From MGBC163016 sp964631345 (GTDB lineage: Bacteria > Actinomycetota > Coriobacteriia > Coriobacteriales > Eggerthellaceae): a stretch of 64,000 nucleotides of DNA. Both the position numbers and the translations under genes were made by a program. The stretch is taken from the NCBI GenBank assembly GCA_964631345.1, contig CAZVWE010000004.1:1-64000 (forward strand). The letters run 5' to 3'. Shown here in pieces: positions 15,520-24,588 of the stretch; position 1 is the first letter of the stretch, and each line of letters starts with the position of its first letter. The notes beneath the pieces were generated by a model, which saw only the letters and a list, made by a program, of their open reading frames with translations, made no database searches and was not told the DNA's origin.

Positions 15520-16779
15520 ATGCAAGAAAACGACACATCAATCGAGAATCACAACACAGGCAAATCCTGGCTCATAAAACCGCAACCTAAGTTGGGAACA
15601 TTTGGTCTCACATTGTTATTGGGGCTTGCAAACACAATATGCCCATTCGCAATAGATATGTACACGCCTGCAGTACCAACACTTCCAGCCTACTTTGATA
15701 CCTCGGCCTCTATTGTGAATTTGACCATCTGGGGATTCTTTTTGCTTTATTCAATTGGAATGCTTCTATTTGGTCCAGTATCTGATCGCTTAGGAAGAAA
15801 ACCTGTCTTGGTGGCAGGGGTTTTGGGGTTCATCCTAGGAAGCACGCTATGTGCGCTTTCCACAACAATAACCGCCCTTATCATCTCACGCATAATCCAG
15901 GCTCTTGGTGCAGGTGCAGTATATGCAGTCTCCCTTGCCGTAGTTAAGGACTGCTATGTGCCCGCCCGCCGTACACAACTTCTATCAATAATGCAGGTAC
16001 TGCTGGTAATTGGCCCAATTGTTGCGCCTATTGTTGGCGGAATTTTGCTGATGTTCTTTTCATGGCATGCCAATTTTTGGATGCTAGCGATATTTGGATT
16101 TATATGCCTTGTGTTGTCGTTATTGTTCCAAGAAAGCTTAAGTACTCCAGATCGCACAAGTGGTGGCATAACCACACTTTTCAATAGCATGGGTAAAATG
16201 CTTAAACACAGAGGCTTTGTGTCGTTTATGCTGACGATTGCTTAGTTCAATATCCCCTATATGGGATATGTTGCATGCGCATCATACATATACGTAGATT
16301 TCTTTGGCACAACAGAACAAGTCTATTCGTACTTTTTCGCAGCTACTGCAGCCATATCAGCCTTAGGCCCCTTCATTTACCTTTGGCTCTCACGATGGAT
16401 TTCCAAGCGACAATCCACCACTATGTCTGTTGTGGCCTTCGTTTTAGTAGGCATTATCCTAATCTTTACAGGAAGCATGTCTGTTTGGATATGTTTTATT
16501 GTGCTTGCATTCTTTTCGCTTTTGCAAGCAGGTGTGCGTCCGTATGCAACCGACATATTATTGTCCATGCACAATACTGACACGGGTAGCGCAAGCGCAT
16601 TAATCAACTTCTGCTTCTGCATGTTTGGTGTTGTGGGAATGATATTGTCTGTCGCATTTCCTGAAAATTACGTATTTGGAATCGGAATCCTAACTATCAC
16701 TAGCGCTATTTTGTCAGCCCTAATTTGGCTTTACGTATGCAAATCTCCAAAAGTTAATATTGAAGAGTTACAGAAATAA
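15520..16779 (+). pseudogene. Bcr/CflA-type MFS drug transporter interrupted by an in-frame TAG
   Basis: Two open frames in the same reading frame (15520-16242 and 16246-16779) are divided by one TAG at 16243-16245. Together they give a ~419-residue 12-TM carrier of the Bcr/CflA drug-efflux type. The first part has TICPFAIDMYTPAVP in TM1 and GPVSDRLGRKPVL in the TM2-3 loop. The stop falls in TM7, between SFMLTIA and FNIPYMGYV. Everything else is intact and there is no frameshift. This is a fresh nonsense mutation, a sequencing error, or less likely suppressor readthrough. An ATG at 16261 could start the second half, without an obvious SD. Confidence 0.85.
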
Positions 16780-16826
16780 ACAACACATATAACGCAGTAA
16801 GTGGATTCACGTAGCCGTGGATGTGT

Positions 16827-17879
16827 CTAGTCCTGGATTTGCCTAACCATGGATTCCCCAAGAGCAATAAATTCATCAGTGGTTAAGCGCTCACCACGAA
16901 TAGCCGGGTCAATTCCTGCAGCGTAAAAGATATCTCCCAGCGCATCAATCATCTTATGCCCCGATCTTCCCTGGCTCTTAAAGTATGATTTACACGAATT
17001 TGCAATCGTCTTGCGTCTTGATGCAAATGCAGCATCAGCCATCATCGACGCCGCCTTAATTACATCAAATGAAACATCTGAGCATACCCGATCAAGTCTA
17101 ATAACCGTACTATCCACATGAGGTGCTGGGATGAAATTACCTGGTGCCACATTAAACGAACCCGAAACCTTCGCATAAAGAGAAAGCTTTACGGTATATG
17201 CACCGTATGCCTTTGTGCCAGTACGCGCCTGCATACGCTCAGCAACTTCTTTCTGAACCATAACCGTCGCAGAGTCTATTGAACTGAAATCTTCGAAATA
17301 ATCAAGCACAACAGTTGCAGCAACTGCATATGGAAGATTAGCTACAAACTTACTTGGAAGAGCTGGCCTTTTCAAAAGATTATCTATATCTTTATGGCTT
17401 TCCGCATCAAAGTTTTCCAAACGATTTGAGTCATTAAGACACACTACCGCGTCCAAAAGATCTTCTTTGCAAAGTTGAAGAGCATCTTTTTGCACCACAA
17501 CAATTCTTCCAGCGAAATCTGCCAAAGTTTGGCTCAATATCTCTGGAAGTCTTTTATCCTTCTCAACTGCAACAACATAGGCACCACGCCTTAGAAGTGC
17601 AGATGTTAGCGTTCCTATGCCGGGTCCAACTTCAAGAAGGGTTTCACTGTTACACACATTGGCAAGATCAAGGATTTTGCGCACGATTGAATCATTTATA
17701 AGAAAGTTTTGTCCAAGCGATTTTTCAAGCTTGATACCGAAACGTGTAAGCACATCACATGTCGCTTTAGGGCTTGCAAAAAGCGATGCGCGGTCACTTT
17801 CATGTGAACCGGATTCAGCTCTTACTCCATTATTAGAGTTGTCTACTAAACCAAGGCTTAAACTACCCATTAAGAGCAA
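16827..17879 (-). CDS. ksgA: 16S rRNA (adenine1518/1519-N6)-dimethyltransferase KsgA
   Basis: A 350-residue SAM-dependent methyltransferase. Signature blocks are KLEKSLGQNFLIND, motif I LEVGPGIGTLTSALL and motif IV NLPYAVAATVV, with a C-terminal helical domain. It dimethylates two adenines in helix 45 of 16S rRNA during small-subunit maturation. The first ~38 residues are a low-complexity extension before the conserved ATCDVLTRFGIK start. The open frame overlaps the upstream flavin reductase gene by 17 bases. The first or fourth codon is the likely start; a shorter form is possible. Confidence 0.95.
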   Translation of the reverse strand: MLLMGSLSLGLVDNSNNGVRAESGSHESDRASLFASPKATCDVLTRFGIKLEKSLGQNFLINDSIVRKILDLANVCNSETLLEVGPGIGTLTSALLRRGAYVVAVEKDKRLPEILSQTLADFAGRIVVVQKDALQLCKEDLLDAVVCLNDSNRLENFDAESHKDIDNLLKRPALPSKFVANLPYAVAATVVLDYFEDFSSIDSATVMVQKEVAERMQARTGTKAYGAYTVKLSLYAKVSGSFNVAPGNFIPAPHVDSTVIRLDRVCSDVSFDVIKAASMMADAAFASRRKTIANSCKSYFKSQGRSGHKMIDALGDIFYAAGIDPAIRGERLTTDEFIALGESMVRQIQD

Positions 17880-18507
17880 TCTCCTTGGCCTCTTTTAGGA
17901 TCGTACCATCTGCATCCAAGCACCCCGTCCAGTCAAAAACCTCTTCTAAGCGAAATCCTGCAACAGCAAAGGCAGACTTCACAGTACCCACCAGCGGATC
18001 AGGCGGATTAGGGTTTCCAGCCTCACCTACTATATGCAATGTAAGCGGACGTCTTGTTTTTGTGTAGGTATATAAATTTGACCAGTAATACGGCTGCAAG
18101 CGATCCATTAAAGCCTTGAACTGCGAAGGCGCGCCAGAAAAATAAACAGGTGACACAACTATGAGCTCTGATGCAGCGTTGATATGCTCACGGATGGCGC
18201 ACATATCGTCTTTCATAAAGCACTGATGACTTGCCGCATCACTCATAGACACCAACTCACACGAAGGTAGCGCATCAGATTGAACTCCATCAGCGCTTTC
18301 TGCATCCAAATCGGATGCCGTGTTCTCTTTGTGTATATCCTTACAGACATCACAACCTATGCACGGTGCAATATCAAGTGTTGAAATCGAAAGAACCGAG
18401 ATGCTGTCTTCTGGACAATCCTCAATACATGCATCAAATATCTCTTCAGCAAGATGTGCCGAACGACCATCTTTTCTAGGGGATCCGACTATTACAGTTC
18501 TATGCAT
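17863..18507 (-). CDS. NADPH-dependent FMN reductase / flavodoxin-like protein
   Basis: A 214-residue flavodoxin-fold protein. The N-terminal phosphate-binding loop GSPRKDGRSAHL (8-19) grips FMN, and VVSPVYFSGAPSQFKALMDRL is the second FMN contact. A Cys pair CIGCDVC (about 53-59) is typical of the iron-sulfur flavoprotein-like branch. The middle (about 60-100) is an unusual acidic and serine-rich insertion. It likely transfers electrons from NAD(P)H to an unknown acceptor. It sits between tatD (10 bases) and ksgA (overlap). Confidence 0.82.
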   Translation of the reverse strand: MHRTVIVGSPRKDGRSAHLAEEIFDACIEDCPEDSISVLSISTLDIAPCIGCDVCKDIHKENTASDLDAESADGVQSDALPSCELVSMSDAASHQCFMKDDMCAIREHINAASELIVVSPVYFSGAPSQFKALMDRLQPYYWSNLYTYTKTRRPLTLHIVGEAGNPNPPDPLVGTVKSAFAVAGFRLEEVFDWTGCLDADGTILKEAKEIALNG

Positions 18508-18516
18508 TTATCCCCC

Positions 18517-19497
18517 TTAAGAGATCCCAAGTTGCCAAGAAGTAGCAGGTCTATCAAGAAGCCCAATTGCATTGTCATAAAGCCGCTCATAGAGTTCATC
18601 GACTGACACTAAATTTCCAAGCAGCTCTGCCATGTAGCTTTCAGTCCAAAGAACATGCGTAGGCTCACATTCATTTCCACGAAACGGCGTTGGAGCCATA
18701 TAAGGCGCATCCGTTTCAACAAGAAGCCTATCAAGCGGCACTTGCATAAACGCAGATCGAATGTCATCCGATCTATTAAATGTAAGCGCTCCGCCAAACG
18801 CAATAAAACATCCCGCCTCTACCCAACGTTTAATCTCGTTAGCATCAGATGTATAACAGTGAAGAAGCACACCATCGTTTGACCAACCCGCCTTATCCAA
18901 AATGGAAAATGCATCATCGTACGCTTCACGAACATGCAAAACAAGCGGAAGTCCGGCCTCTTTTGCTATCTCAATTTGACGTGCAAAAACTCGTCTCTGA
19001 TCTTCTCGTGGCGAATAGTCATAATGATAATCAAGTCCGATTTCCCCAAGAGCACTCGTACGCTCGTCTTTTAGAAGTGACACCAACAACTCTTCTGTTT
19101 TCTCATTCCAAGCACTTGCATTATGCGGATGCACTCCAACAGAAATTCGCACCTTTGGCATTTCTGCAGCCCCGTGAGCAATCTCGGGCAAAATTGAAGC
19201 AGCATCACTGCTAAGCCATTTATCCAAATACATATATGTGGGCGGTACGCTAGGGTGCTTAAAGCCACCCTCATCATCAGTTGGATCAGCCATGGCCTCA
19301 ATGAATGTAATCCCGTTTGCCGCCGCACGCGCAAGGGCAAGCGACGGATCTACAAGCATTTGGATGTGCGCATGAGAATCCGCGATCTGATATGAAATCT
19401 GTGGCGCCTCAACAACAGCCCAGTTACCATTCCTATTGCGCTTGCGCAGATGTGCATCACGGAGCTCATCTGGTGGTCTGTGAAATCCTTCTGACAT
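18517..19497 (-). CDS. tatD: TatD family metal-dependent DNase
   Basis: A 326-residue TIM-barrel hydrolase. Metal and active-site motifs are SHAHIQM (HxH), VGVHPHNAS, LGEIGLDYHYD, LVLHVREAYDD, LLHCYTSD and LLVETDAPYMAP. TatD enzymes are 3'-5' exonucleases or deoxyribonucleases with two divalent metals. The N-terminal ~40 residues (basic, hydrophilic) are longer than in E. coli TatD. It lies between metG and the flavin reductase, the common metG-tatD-ksgA order. Confidence 0.93.
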   Translation of the reverse strand: MSEGFHRPPDELRDAHLRKRNRNGNWAVVEAPQISYQIADSHAHIQMLVDPSLALARAAANGITFIEAMADPTDDEGGFKHPSVPPTYMYLDKWLSSDAASILPEIAHGAAEMPKVRISVGVHPHNASAWNEKTEELLVSLLKDERTSALGEIGLDYHYDYSPREDQRRVFARQIEIAKEAGLPLVLHVREAYDDAFSILDKAGWSNDGVLLHCYTSDANEIKRWVEAGCFIAFGGALTFNRSDDIRSAFMQVPLDRLLVETDAPYMAPTPFRGNECEPTHVLWTESYMAELLGNLVSVDELYERLYDNAIGLLDRPATSWQLGIS

Positions 19498-19564
19498 ATA
19501 AACGTCTACTCACTTCTGCTACTTCGAAGCACTTGGCTAACGCTTGCGACCAATTGCCATACAT

Positions 19565-21145
19565 CTATTCAAACTCTGGCAAATTATCCACATCAAGTCT
19601 CGGGAAAAGCGGATCTCCTACTTCTATTTTATTGCCAGCCGGAAGCTGTCCCCAGATAGTTGCAGCCTGAATATCAACCATCTCGCCAATGTCTCCAAGG
19701 CCTAAACGATGAAAGACTTCTTCAGACGTTGTTGGTGCAAAAGGTGCCATGTAAAGTGCGATTATACGAATAGATTCAAGTAGGTTATACATAACACACG
19801 AAAGCTCATCGTGCTTTTCAGGATCTTTCGCAAGCTTAAAAGGCTCTGTCTCTTCAATGTATCTATTAGCGCGAGACGCAAGCTCTTGTACAGCCTGAGT
19901 TGCACCAGTAAAGTCGACTTTCTCCATTGCTGCGTCGTACTTTTCATAAAGTCCATTTGCCAGATCGCGTAAAGGATTCGAGCACGCGCCTTCGCATGGT
20001 TTTGGCACACATCCTTCGAAGTATTTATTTGTCATATTCATAACACGACTTACAAGATTTCCCCATGTATTTGCAAGTTCGTTGTTATAAACCTGCACCA
20101 TACGCTCCATTGAAATGGAGCCATCAGATCCAAACTGCACATCGCTCATAAAGTAATACCTATAGGCATCCACACCAAAAATTGCGATCAAGTCCTGTGG
20201 CTTTAAAGCATTGCCCTTGGACTTCGACATCTTCTCACCTTTAGTGAGAAGAAATCCGTGCCCAAACACAGTGTGCGTTATTGGAAGGCCTGCAGCCATG
20301 AGCATCGCTGGCCAGATAACACAGTGGAAGCGAATAATGTCTTTCCCGACAAAGTGGTACTGCATTGGCCAACGCGTCTCAAATTCACCGGCACGATCAT
20401 CCTGACAATAACCAATACCTGTAAGGTAAGCTACCAGCGCATCTGCCCAAACGTATGCAACATGTCCTTCATCAAAAGGAAGCGGAACTCCCCAATCAAA
20501 AGTTGAACGAGAAATGGACAGATCTTTAAGCCCACGGCTTACAAATGAAACGATTTCATTTTTGCGGGACTCTGGCCTTATGAAATCTGGGTGTGACTCA
20601 TAAAAATCAAGAAGCGGCTGCTGAAAATCAGAAAGACGGAAAAACCAATTCTCCTCACCAGATGCCATCAATTGCACAGGTCGCTTACAGTCAGGACATA
20701 CAAACTGGCCTTCTTCGTTTTTCTCAAGATCACTTTCTGCATAGTAGGTCTCTTCATGAACGCAATACCAGCCCTCATATGCACCTTTGTACAAATACCC
20801 ACCGTCGTAGAGTTTCTGCCAAAAATCCTGTACGCTTTTTGCGTGACGCGGCTCAGTCGTACGCACAAAATCGGTGTATTTGATATTAAGCATATCCCAA
20901 GCATCTCTAAACGCAGGCTCCATCGAATCGCACCACTCCTGCGGAGACATTCCATGTTCAACTGCTGTATCTGCAACCTTTTGGCCATGCTCATCCATGC
21001 CTGTAACAAACGCCACATCATGGCCATTCATCTTTTGATAGCGCGTAACAGCATCAGCTGCGATGGTTGTATAAGCCGTTCCAAGATGCGGCGCTGCATT
21101 TACATAATAGATTGGGGTGGTAACTGAATAGGTTTCGTTCGCCAT
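19565..21145 (-). CDS. metG: Methionyl-tRNA synthetase
   Basis: A 526-residue class Ia synthetase. The HIGH box appears as HLGT (20-23) in YYVNAAPHLGTAYTT, and the KMSKS loop is GEKMSKSKGNALKP. The connective peptide has a zinc knuckle CPDC with an upstream Cys. The C-terminal tRNA-binding EMAPII/Trbp111 domain found in longer MetRS is absent. It charges tRNA-Met. The SD AAGGAG precedes the ATG. It follows hisI after 117 bases in which I see no convincing terminator or riboswitch. Confidence 0.97.
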   Translation of the reverse strand: MANETYSVTTPIYYVNAAPHLGTAYTTIAADAVTRYQKMNGHDVAFVTGMDEHGQKVADTAVEHGMSPQEWCDSMEPAFRDAWDMLNIKYTDFVRTTEPRHAKSVQDFWQKLYDGGYLYKGAYEGWYCVHEETYYAESDLEKNEEGQFVCPDCKRPVQLMASGEENWFFRLSDFQQPLLDFYESHPDFIRPESRKNEIVSFVSRGLKDLSISRSTFDWGVPLPFDEGHVAYVWADALVAYLTGIGYCQDDRAGEFETRWPMQYHFVGKDIIRFHCVIWPAMLMAAGLPITHTVFGHGFLLTKGEKMSKSKGNALKPQDLIAIFGVDAYRYYFMSDVQFGSDGSISMERMVQVYNNELANTWGNLVSRVMNMTNKYFEGCVPKPCEGACSNPLRDLANGLYEKYDAAMEKVDFTGATQAVQELASRANRYIEETEPFKLAKDPEKHDELSCVMYNLLESIRIIALYMAPFAPTTSEEVFHRLGLGDIGEMVDIQAATIWGQLPAGNKIEVGDPLFPRLDVDNLPEFE

Positions 21146-21262
21146 TAGGTGATGACACTCCTTAAGGTTAAAGGTAAATTCAAACGCTTATTACTGCATC
21201 CAGCTATTACGCTGACTTTGCGTTCATTTATTAGCTTGAATAGCTTAACAGTCAGAAAGTGA

Positions 21263-21595
21263 TTATTGCACAACCAACTCTCTAAAGAAACAAGTTGTAT
21301 TGCCCGTGTGACATGCAGGTCCTTCTGGAGTTACAAGCGCAAGCAGCGTATCGCCATCACAATCATATAGAAGCTTCTCTAGGTTTTGGAAATTCCCACT
21401 GGTTGCACCCTTGTGCCAAAGCTCACTTCTGCTTCTCGACCAAAACCACATCTGTTTACTTTCAAGAGTAAGACGAATCGATTCTTCGTTCATCCAAGCC
21501 ATCATAAGCACTTCTTTAGTGTTGATGTCTTGCACTATACAGGGGATCAAACCACGGTCATCAAACTTGAGTTCATCCATAAATCTTATGTCCAA
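21263..21595 (-). CDS. hisI: Phosphoribosyl-AMP cyclohydrolase
   Basis: A 110-residue enzyme opening the adenine ring in the third histidine step. Family motifs are MMAWMNEESIRLTLE, WFWSRSRSELWHKGATSGN and YDCDGDTLLALV (metal Asp/Cys), then CHTGNTTCFF with two zinc Cys. It is the stand-alone form: no HisE (PR-ATP pyrophosphatase) domain is fused, and no hisE is found in the operon. Confidence 0.96.
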   Translation of the reverse strand: MDIRFMDELKFDDRGLIPCIVQDINTKEVLMMAWMNEESIRLTLESKQMWFWSRSRSELWHKGATSGNFQNLEKLLYDCDGDTLLALVTPEGPACHTGNTTCFFRELVVQ

Positions 21596-21604
21596 TCTGA
21601 CAGA

Positions 21605-22369
21605 TTAAAGCCTCACAGGAATACCATGCCGAGCCATGTCTTCTTTGACTTGGCGGATAGTTAACTCTCCAAAATGGAAAACGCTTGCAGCCAACACAGC
21701 GTCCGCTTCGCCTTCAATTATGCCTTCTGCAAAATGTTCAAGCTTACCAACTCCGCCACTTGCAATCACAGGAATATCCACAGCACGAGCCACTGCCCGA
21801 GTGAGCGCGCAATCAAAACCTTCCCTGCTTCCATCTCTATCCATACTGGTAAGAAGAATCTCTCCTGCGCCACGCTTTGCCGCTTCACGAGCCCATTCAA
21901 CTGCATCAATTCCAGTTGCGTTTCTACCGCCAGCAACATACACTTCCCACTTGTCACGACCGCCACTTACAGATTTCGCATCGATTGCAACTATTACAGC
22001 CTGTGTTCCAAATGCATGTGCTGCTTTTGTTATAAGCGTAGGGTCTTTAACAGCAGCGGAATTAACAGAAACTTTGTCGGCCCCCGCAGCGATCATTGCA
22101 CGCATATCGTCAACTGATCTAAATCCACCGCCAACAGTGTATGGAAGACGAAGTTCTGCACTCGCACGACTTGCAAGATCGATGGTTGTTTTCCGCCCAT
22201 CCGATGTTGCAGTTATATCTAAAAAAATAACCTCATCTGCGCGTTCTTGGTCATAGCGCTGAGCGAGCTCAATAGGGTCTCCTGCATCTTTTAGGTTTAC
22301 GAAATTTACGCCTTTAACAACGCGTCCATTATTTACATCCATGCAGGGTATGACTCTTTTAGTAAGCAA
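21605..22369 (-). CDS. hisF: Imidazole glycerol phosphate synthase, cyclase subunit HisF
   Basis: A 254-residue TIM barrel. The start is LTKRVIPCMDVNNGRVVKGVNF with the catalytic Asp in CMDV, and the second catalytic Asp is in LLTSMDRDGSREG. The phosphate grips are GGGFRS and ASGGVG. It pairs with HisH to make IGP and AICAR. It sits between hisA and hisI with short gaps. Confidence 0.97.
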   Translation of the reverse strand: MLTKRVIPCMDVNNGRVVKGVNFVNLKDAGDPIELAQRYDQERADEVIFLDITATSDGRKTTIDLASRASAELRLPYTVGGGFRSVDDMRAMIAAGADKVSVNSAAVKDPTLITKAAHAFGTQAVIVAIDAKSVSGGRDKWEVYVAGGRNATGIDAVEWAREAAKRGAGEILLTSMDRDGSREGFDCALTRAVARAVDIPVIASGGVGKLEHFAEGIIEGEADAVLAASVFHFGELTIRQVKEDMARHGIPVRL

Positions 22370-22386
22370 CCTATCTCCTTTAAATC

Positions 22387-23178
22387 CTATTCAAGCTCAT
22401 CTAGCGTAATCGGCTTTTCAAGATTACGAGCAAAGCTGGAATCAACCTCGAGAGTGGTTTTGCAGACAGCTACAGCATCTTGAACACTAAACAGTCCATC
22501 ATAGATTGCGCGTCCAACTATCACGCCTTCTATAGCATCTGACACCTTCGCAAGCTCTTCGATATCATCAAGAGACGCAATTCCACCACTTGCAATCACC
22601 GGGTTTCTAAACGACTGCGCCATCTCAACATATGCGGCAGATGCAATCCCTGTTCGCATTCCATCGCGAGCAATATCAGTATATGTAAGGTGCTCATATC
22701 CAGTGTCTGCCATGCGCCTTGCAACTTCAAGAGCATTAATGCCAGCACCTTCTACCCAACCTTCAACTTTTACATCCCCTGCATTTGCATCTACACCTGC
22801 ACAGAGCATTTCTGCACCAAATTCTTCTAGTGCAGCTTGTGCAAAATCAGGGTCTTTAATAAGCGCGGTTCCCAAAACAGCACGTTTGATGCCGAGGTCA
22901 GCGAGTACACGCAATGTATCCATTGACCTAATTCCACCGCCAACTTCAATGTTTAACTTCGTAAACTGCAAAATTCGCTTGATCACATCTAAGTTTGAAG
23001 GCTTGCCCTCACGCGCTCCATCAAGATCCACCACATGGATCCACTCAGCCCCATCCTCTTCAAAAAGTTGAGCTTGAAGTGCAGGGTCATCATGATAAAC
23101 CGTTACCTTGGAATAGTCTCCACCTTTAAGACGCACCGCAGCACCATCAAGTATGTCTATCGCTGGAAGAAGATACAT
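22387..23178 (-). CDS. hisA: ProFAR isomerase HisA
   Basis: A (beta-alpha)8 isomerase (263 residues from the chosen start). Catalytic Asp residues are in LLPAIDILDGAAVRL and LTYTDIARDGMRTG, with phosphate sites GGGIRS and ASGGIAS. The frame is open nine codons further up (to 23205), but the SD GAAAGGA lies five bases before the ATG at 23178, and the protein then begins MYLLPAIDI as in relatives. It converts ProFAR to PRFAR for HisF/HisH. Confidence 0.96.
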   Translation of the reverse strand: MYLLPAIDILDGAAVRLKGGDYSKVTVYHDDPALQAQLFEEDGAEWIHVVDLDGAREGKPSNLDVIKRILQFTKLNIEVGGGIRSMDTLRVLADLGIKRAVLGTALIKDPDFAQAALEEFGAEMLCAGVDANAGDVKVEGWVEGAGINALEVARRMADTGYEHLTYTDIARDGMRTGIASAAYVEMAQSFRNPVIASGGIASLDDIEELAKVSDAIEGVIVGRAIYDGLFSVQDAVAVCKTTLEVDSSFARNLEKPITLDELE

Positions 23179-23221
23179 ATCATTCCTTTCATGTACGTCT
23201 GGCAAAGTTTGTCAAATACAA

Positions 23222-23268
23222 CCTTATAAAAGTGAATTAATAAAGACTCTATGAGGACTTTTATAAGG
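23222..23268. repeat. 12-bp inverted repeat in the hisH-hisA gap
   Basis: Perfect arms CCTTATAAAAGT (23222-23233) and ACTTTTATAAGG (23257-23268) enclose 23 bases. A 10-base direct repeat AAGTTTGTCA flanks it (23205-23214 and 23283-23292). It interrupts the otherwise tight his operon and would form an AU-rich stem in the transcript. There is no T-tract to suggest a strong terminator. Confidence 0.6.
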
Positions 23269-23289
23269 ATTTTCTCCAATACAAGTTTG

Positions 23290-23919
23290 TCATACTAGCC
23301 GAACAAAATTCTCCAACAGCTGCATTCCAACATCGGAGCTTTTTTCTGGATGAAACTGTACTCCGAAAGTATTTCCTGACTGTACAGCACATGGAAACGT
23401 TACTGAATGGGTAGTGGTTGCTATCGTGTATGTACTATCTGGAGCTATATAAGAATGCGTGAAATAGAAATGCGAGCCATCATCGATTCCAGAAAACAAT
23501 GGATTGTCATTTGAGGAAAGCTCAACTGAATTCCACCCAACATGCGGAATTTTATATGAGCATCCTGCCTCGTCTGTTTTAGGCATAGCGCGAACAACAC
23601 CTGGTATTATCCCAAGACCTGCAGTTGGCGTATTGCCATGTGCATGCTCTTCGCCACCTTCAAACATAAGATGCATGCCAAGACATATCCCTAAAAACGG
23701 AATTCCACGACCCATAGCATCGAAAATAGCTTCATCCTGTCTGAGCTCCCGCACAGAAGACATCGCATCAGTAAATGCACCGACACCTGGAAGTACGATA
23801 GCATCAGCACGCTTTATGTCATCAGGCGAGTCAGTTATACAGGCATCCGCACCTACAAAGCGAAGCCCACGCTCAACCGATTTAAGATTTCCCTTTTTGT
23901 AATCAATAACAGCTATCAA
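23290..23919 (-). CDS. hisH: Imidazole glycerol phosphate synthase, glutaminase subunit HisH
   Basis: A 209-residue class I glutamine amidotransferase. The nucleophile Cys lies in PFLGICLGMHLMFEGG, and the His-Glu of the triad in VQFHPEKSSD. The N-terminal VIDYKKGNLKSVERGL block is typical. It supplies ammonia through the HisF barrel. A ~110-base gap with an inverted repeat separates it from hisA. Confidence 0.97.
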   Translation of the reverse strand: MIAVIDYKKGNLKSVERGLRFVGADACITDSPDDIKRADAIVLPGVGAFTDAMSSVRELRQDEAIFDAMGRGIPFLGICLGMHLMFEGGEEHAHGNTPTAGLGIIPGVVRAMPKTDEAGCSYKIPHVGWNSVELSSNDNPLFSGIDDGSHFYFTHSYIAPDSTYTIATTTHSVTFPCAVQSGNTFGVQFHPEKSSDVGMQLLENFVRLV

Positions 23920-23943
23920 GCAAGTTCCTTTGAATTGAGAATT

Positions 23944-24588
23944 CTAAATAGTTCCTTTAGTAGATGGGATAGCGTTTGCGGCACGCGGATCAATCGACAC
24001 GGCCTCTCTGAGTGCACGTCCACATCCTTTAAAACAGGCCTCGATCAAATGATGCGCATTTTCGCCTGCAAGCTTTTGCATATGAAGAGTAATCCCTGAA
24101 TTCGTAGCAAACGCAATGAAGAATTCTTTTGCAAGCTGAGTATCAAATGTAGCGATCGCATCCACTGGAATATCCACCTCCCAATGAAGCTGCCCGCGTC
24201 CAGATATGTCCATAGCACTTAAGATAAGCGCCTCATCCATAACGGTCGCATTACTTGAAAAACGTGTAATGCCACGCCTGTCTCCAAGTGCCTCATCTAT
24301 AGTCTGCCCAAGCACGATGCCAACATCTTCAACAGTATGATGAGCATCAACTTCAATGTCGCCTTCAGCCTTTATTCTGATATCAAACATGCCATGACGC
24401 GTAAATGCATTAAGCATATGATCAAAAAACGGAATACCCGTATCAATGTCTGCCTTACCCGAACCATCCAGATCAATACTAACCTGAATGTCAGTTTCAT
24501 TGGTTGTACGCGCAATGGCAGCACACCTGTTGTTTGAGGTATCAAATGAATCAGTATCTGTATTCCTAATTTCACCTATACGCTTCAT
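23944..24588 (-). CDS. hisB: Imidazoleglycerol-phosphate dehydratase HisB
   Basis: A 214-residue monofunctional dehydratase (no phosphatase domain). The Mn-binding His clusters are DHMLNAFTRHG, DAHHTVEDVGI and NAHHLIEACFKG, with the GITRFSS loop between. It has about 15 extra N-terminal residues compared with most HisB. The ATG overlaps the hisC stop by four bases, showing coupling. A separate histidinol-phosphatase is required and is not in the window. Confidence 0.96.
   Translation of the reverse strand: MKRIGEIRNTDTDSFDTSNNRCAAIARTTNETDIQVSIDLDGSGKADIDTGIPFFDHMLNAFTRHGMFDIRIKAEGDIEVDAHHTVEDVGIVLGQTIDEALGDRRGITRFSSNATVMDEALILSAMDISGRGQLHWEVDIPVDAIATFDTQLAKEFFIAFATNSGITLHMQKLAGENAHHLIEACFKGCGRALREAVSIDPRAANAIPSTKGTI

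Noticed and set aside
21146..21262. T-box or SAM riboswitch before metG
   Set aside because: The 117-base gap lacks the T-box sequence, a specifier loop and a terminator helix that I could recognise.
21636..22256. 206-codon open frame on the plus strand
   Set aside because: Antisense shadow of hisF; no SD, no recognisable domain.
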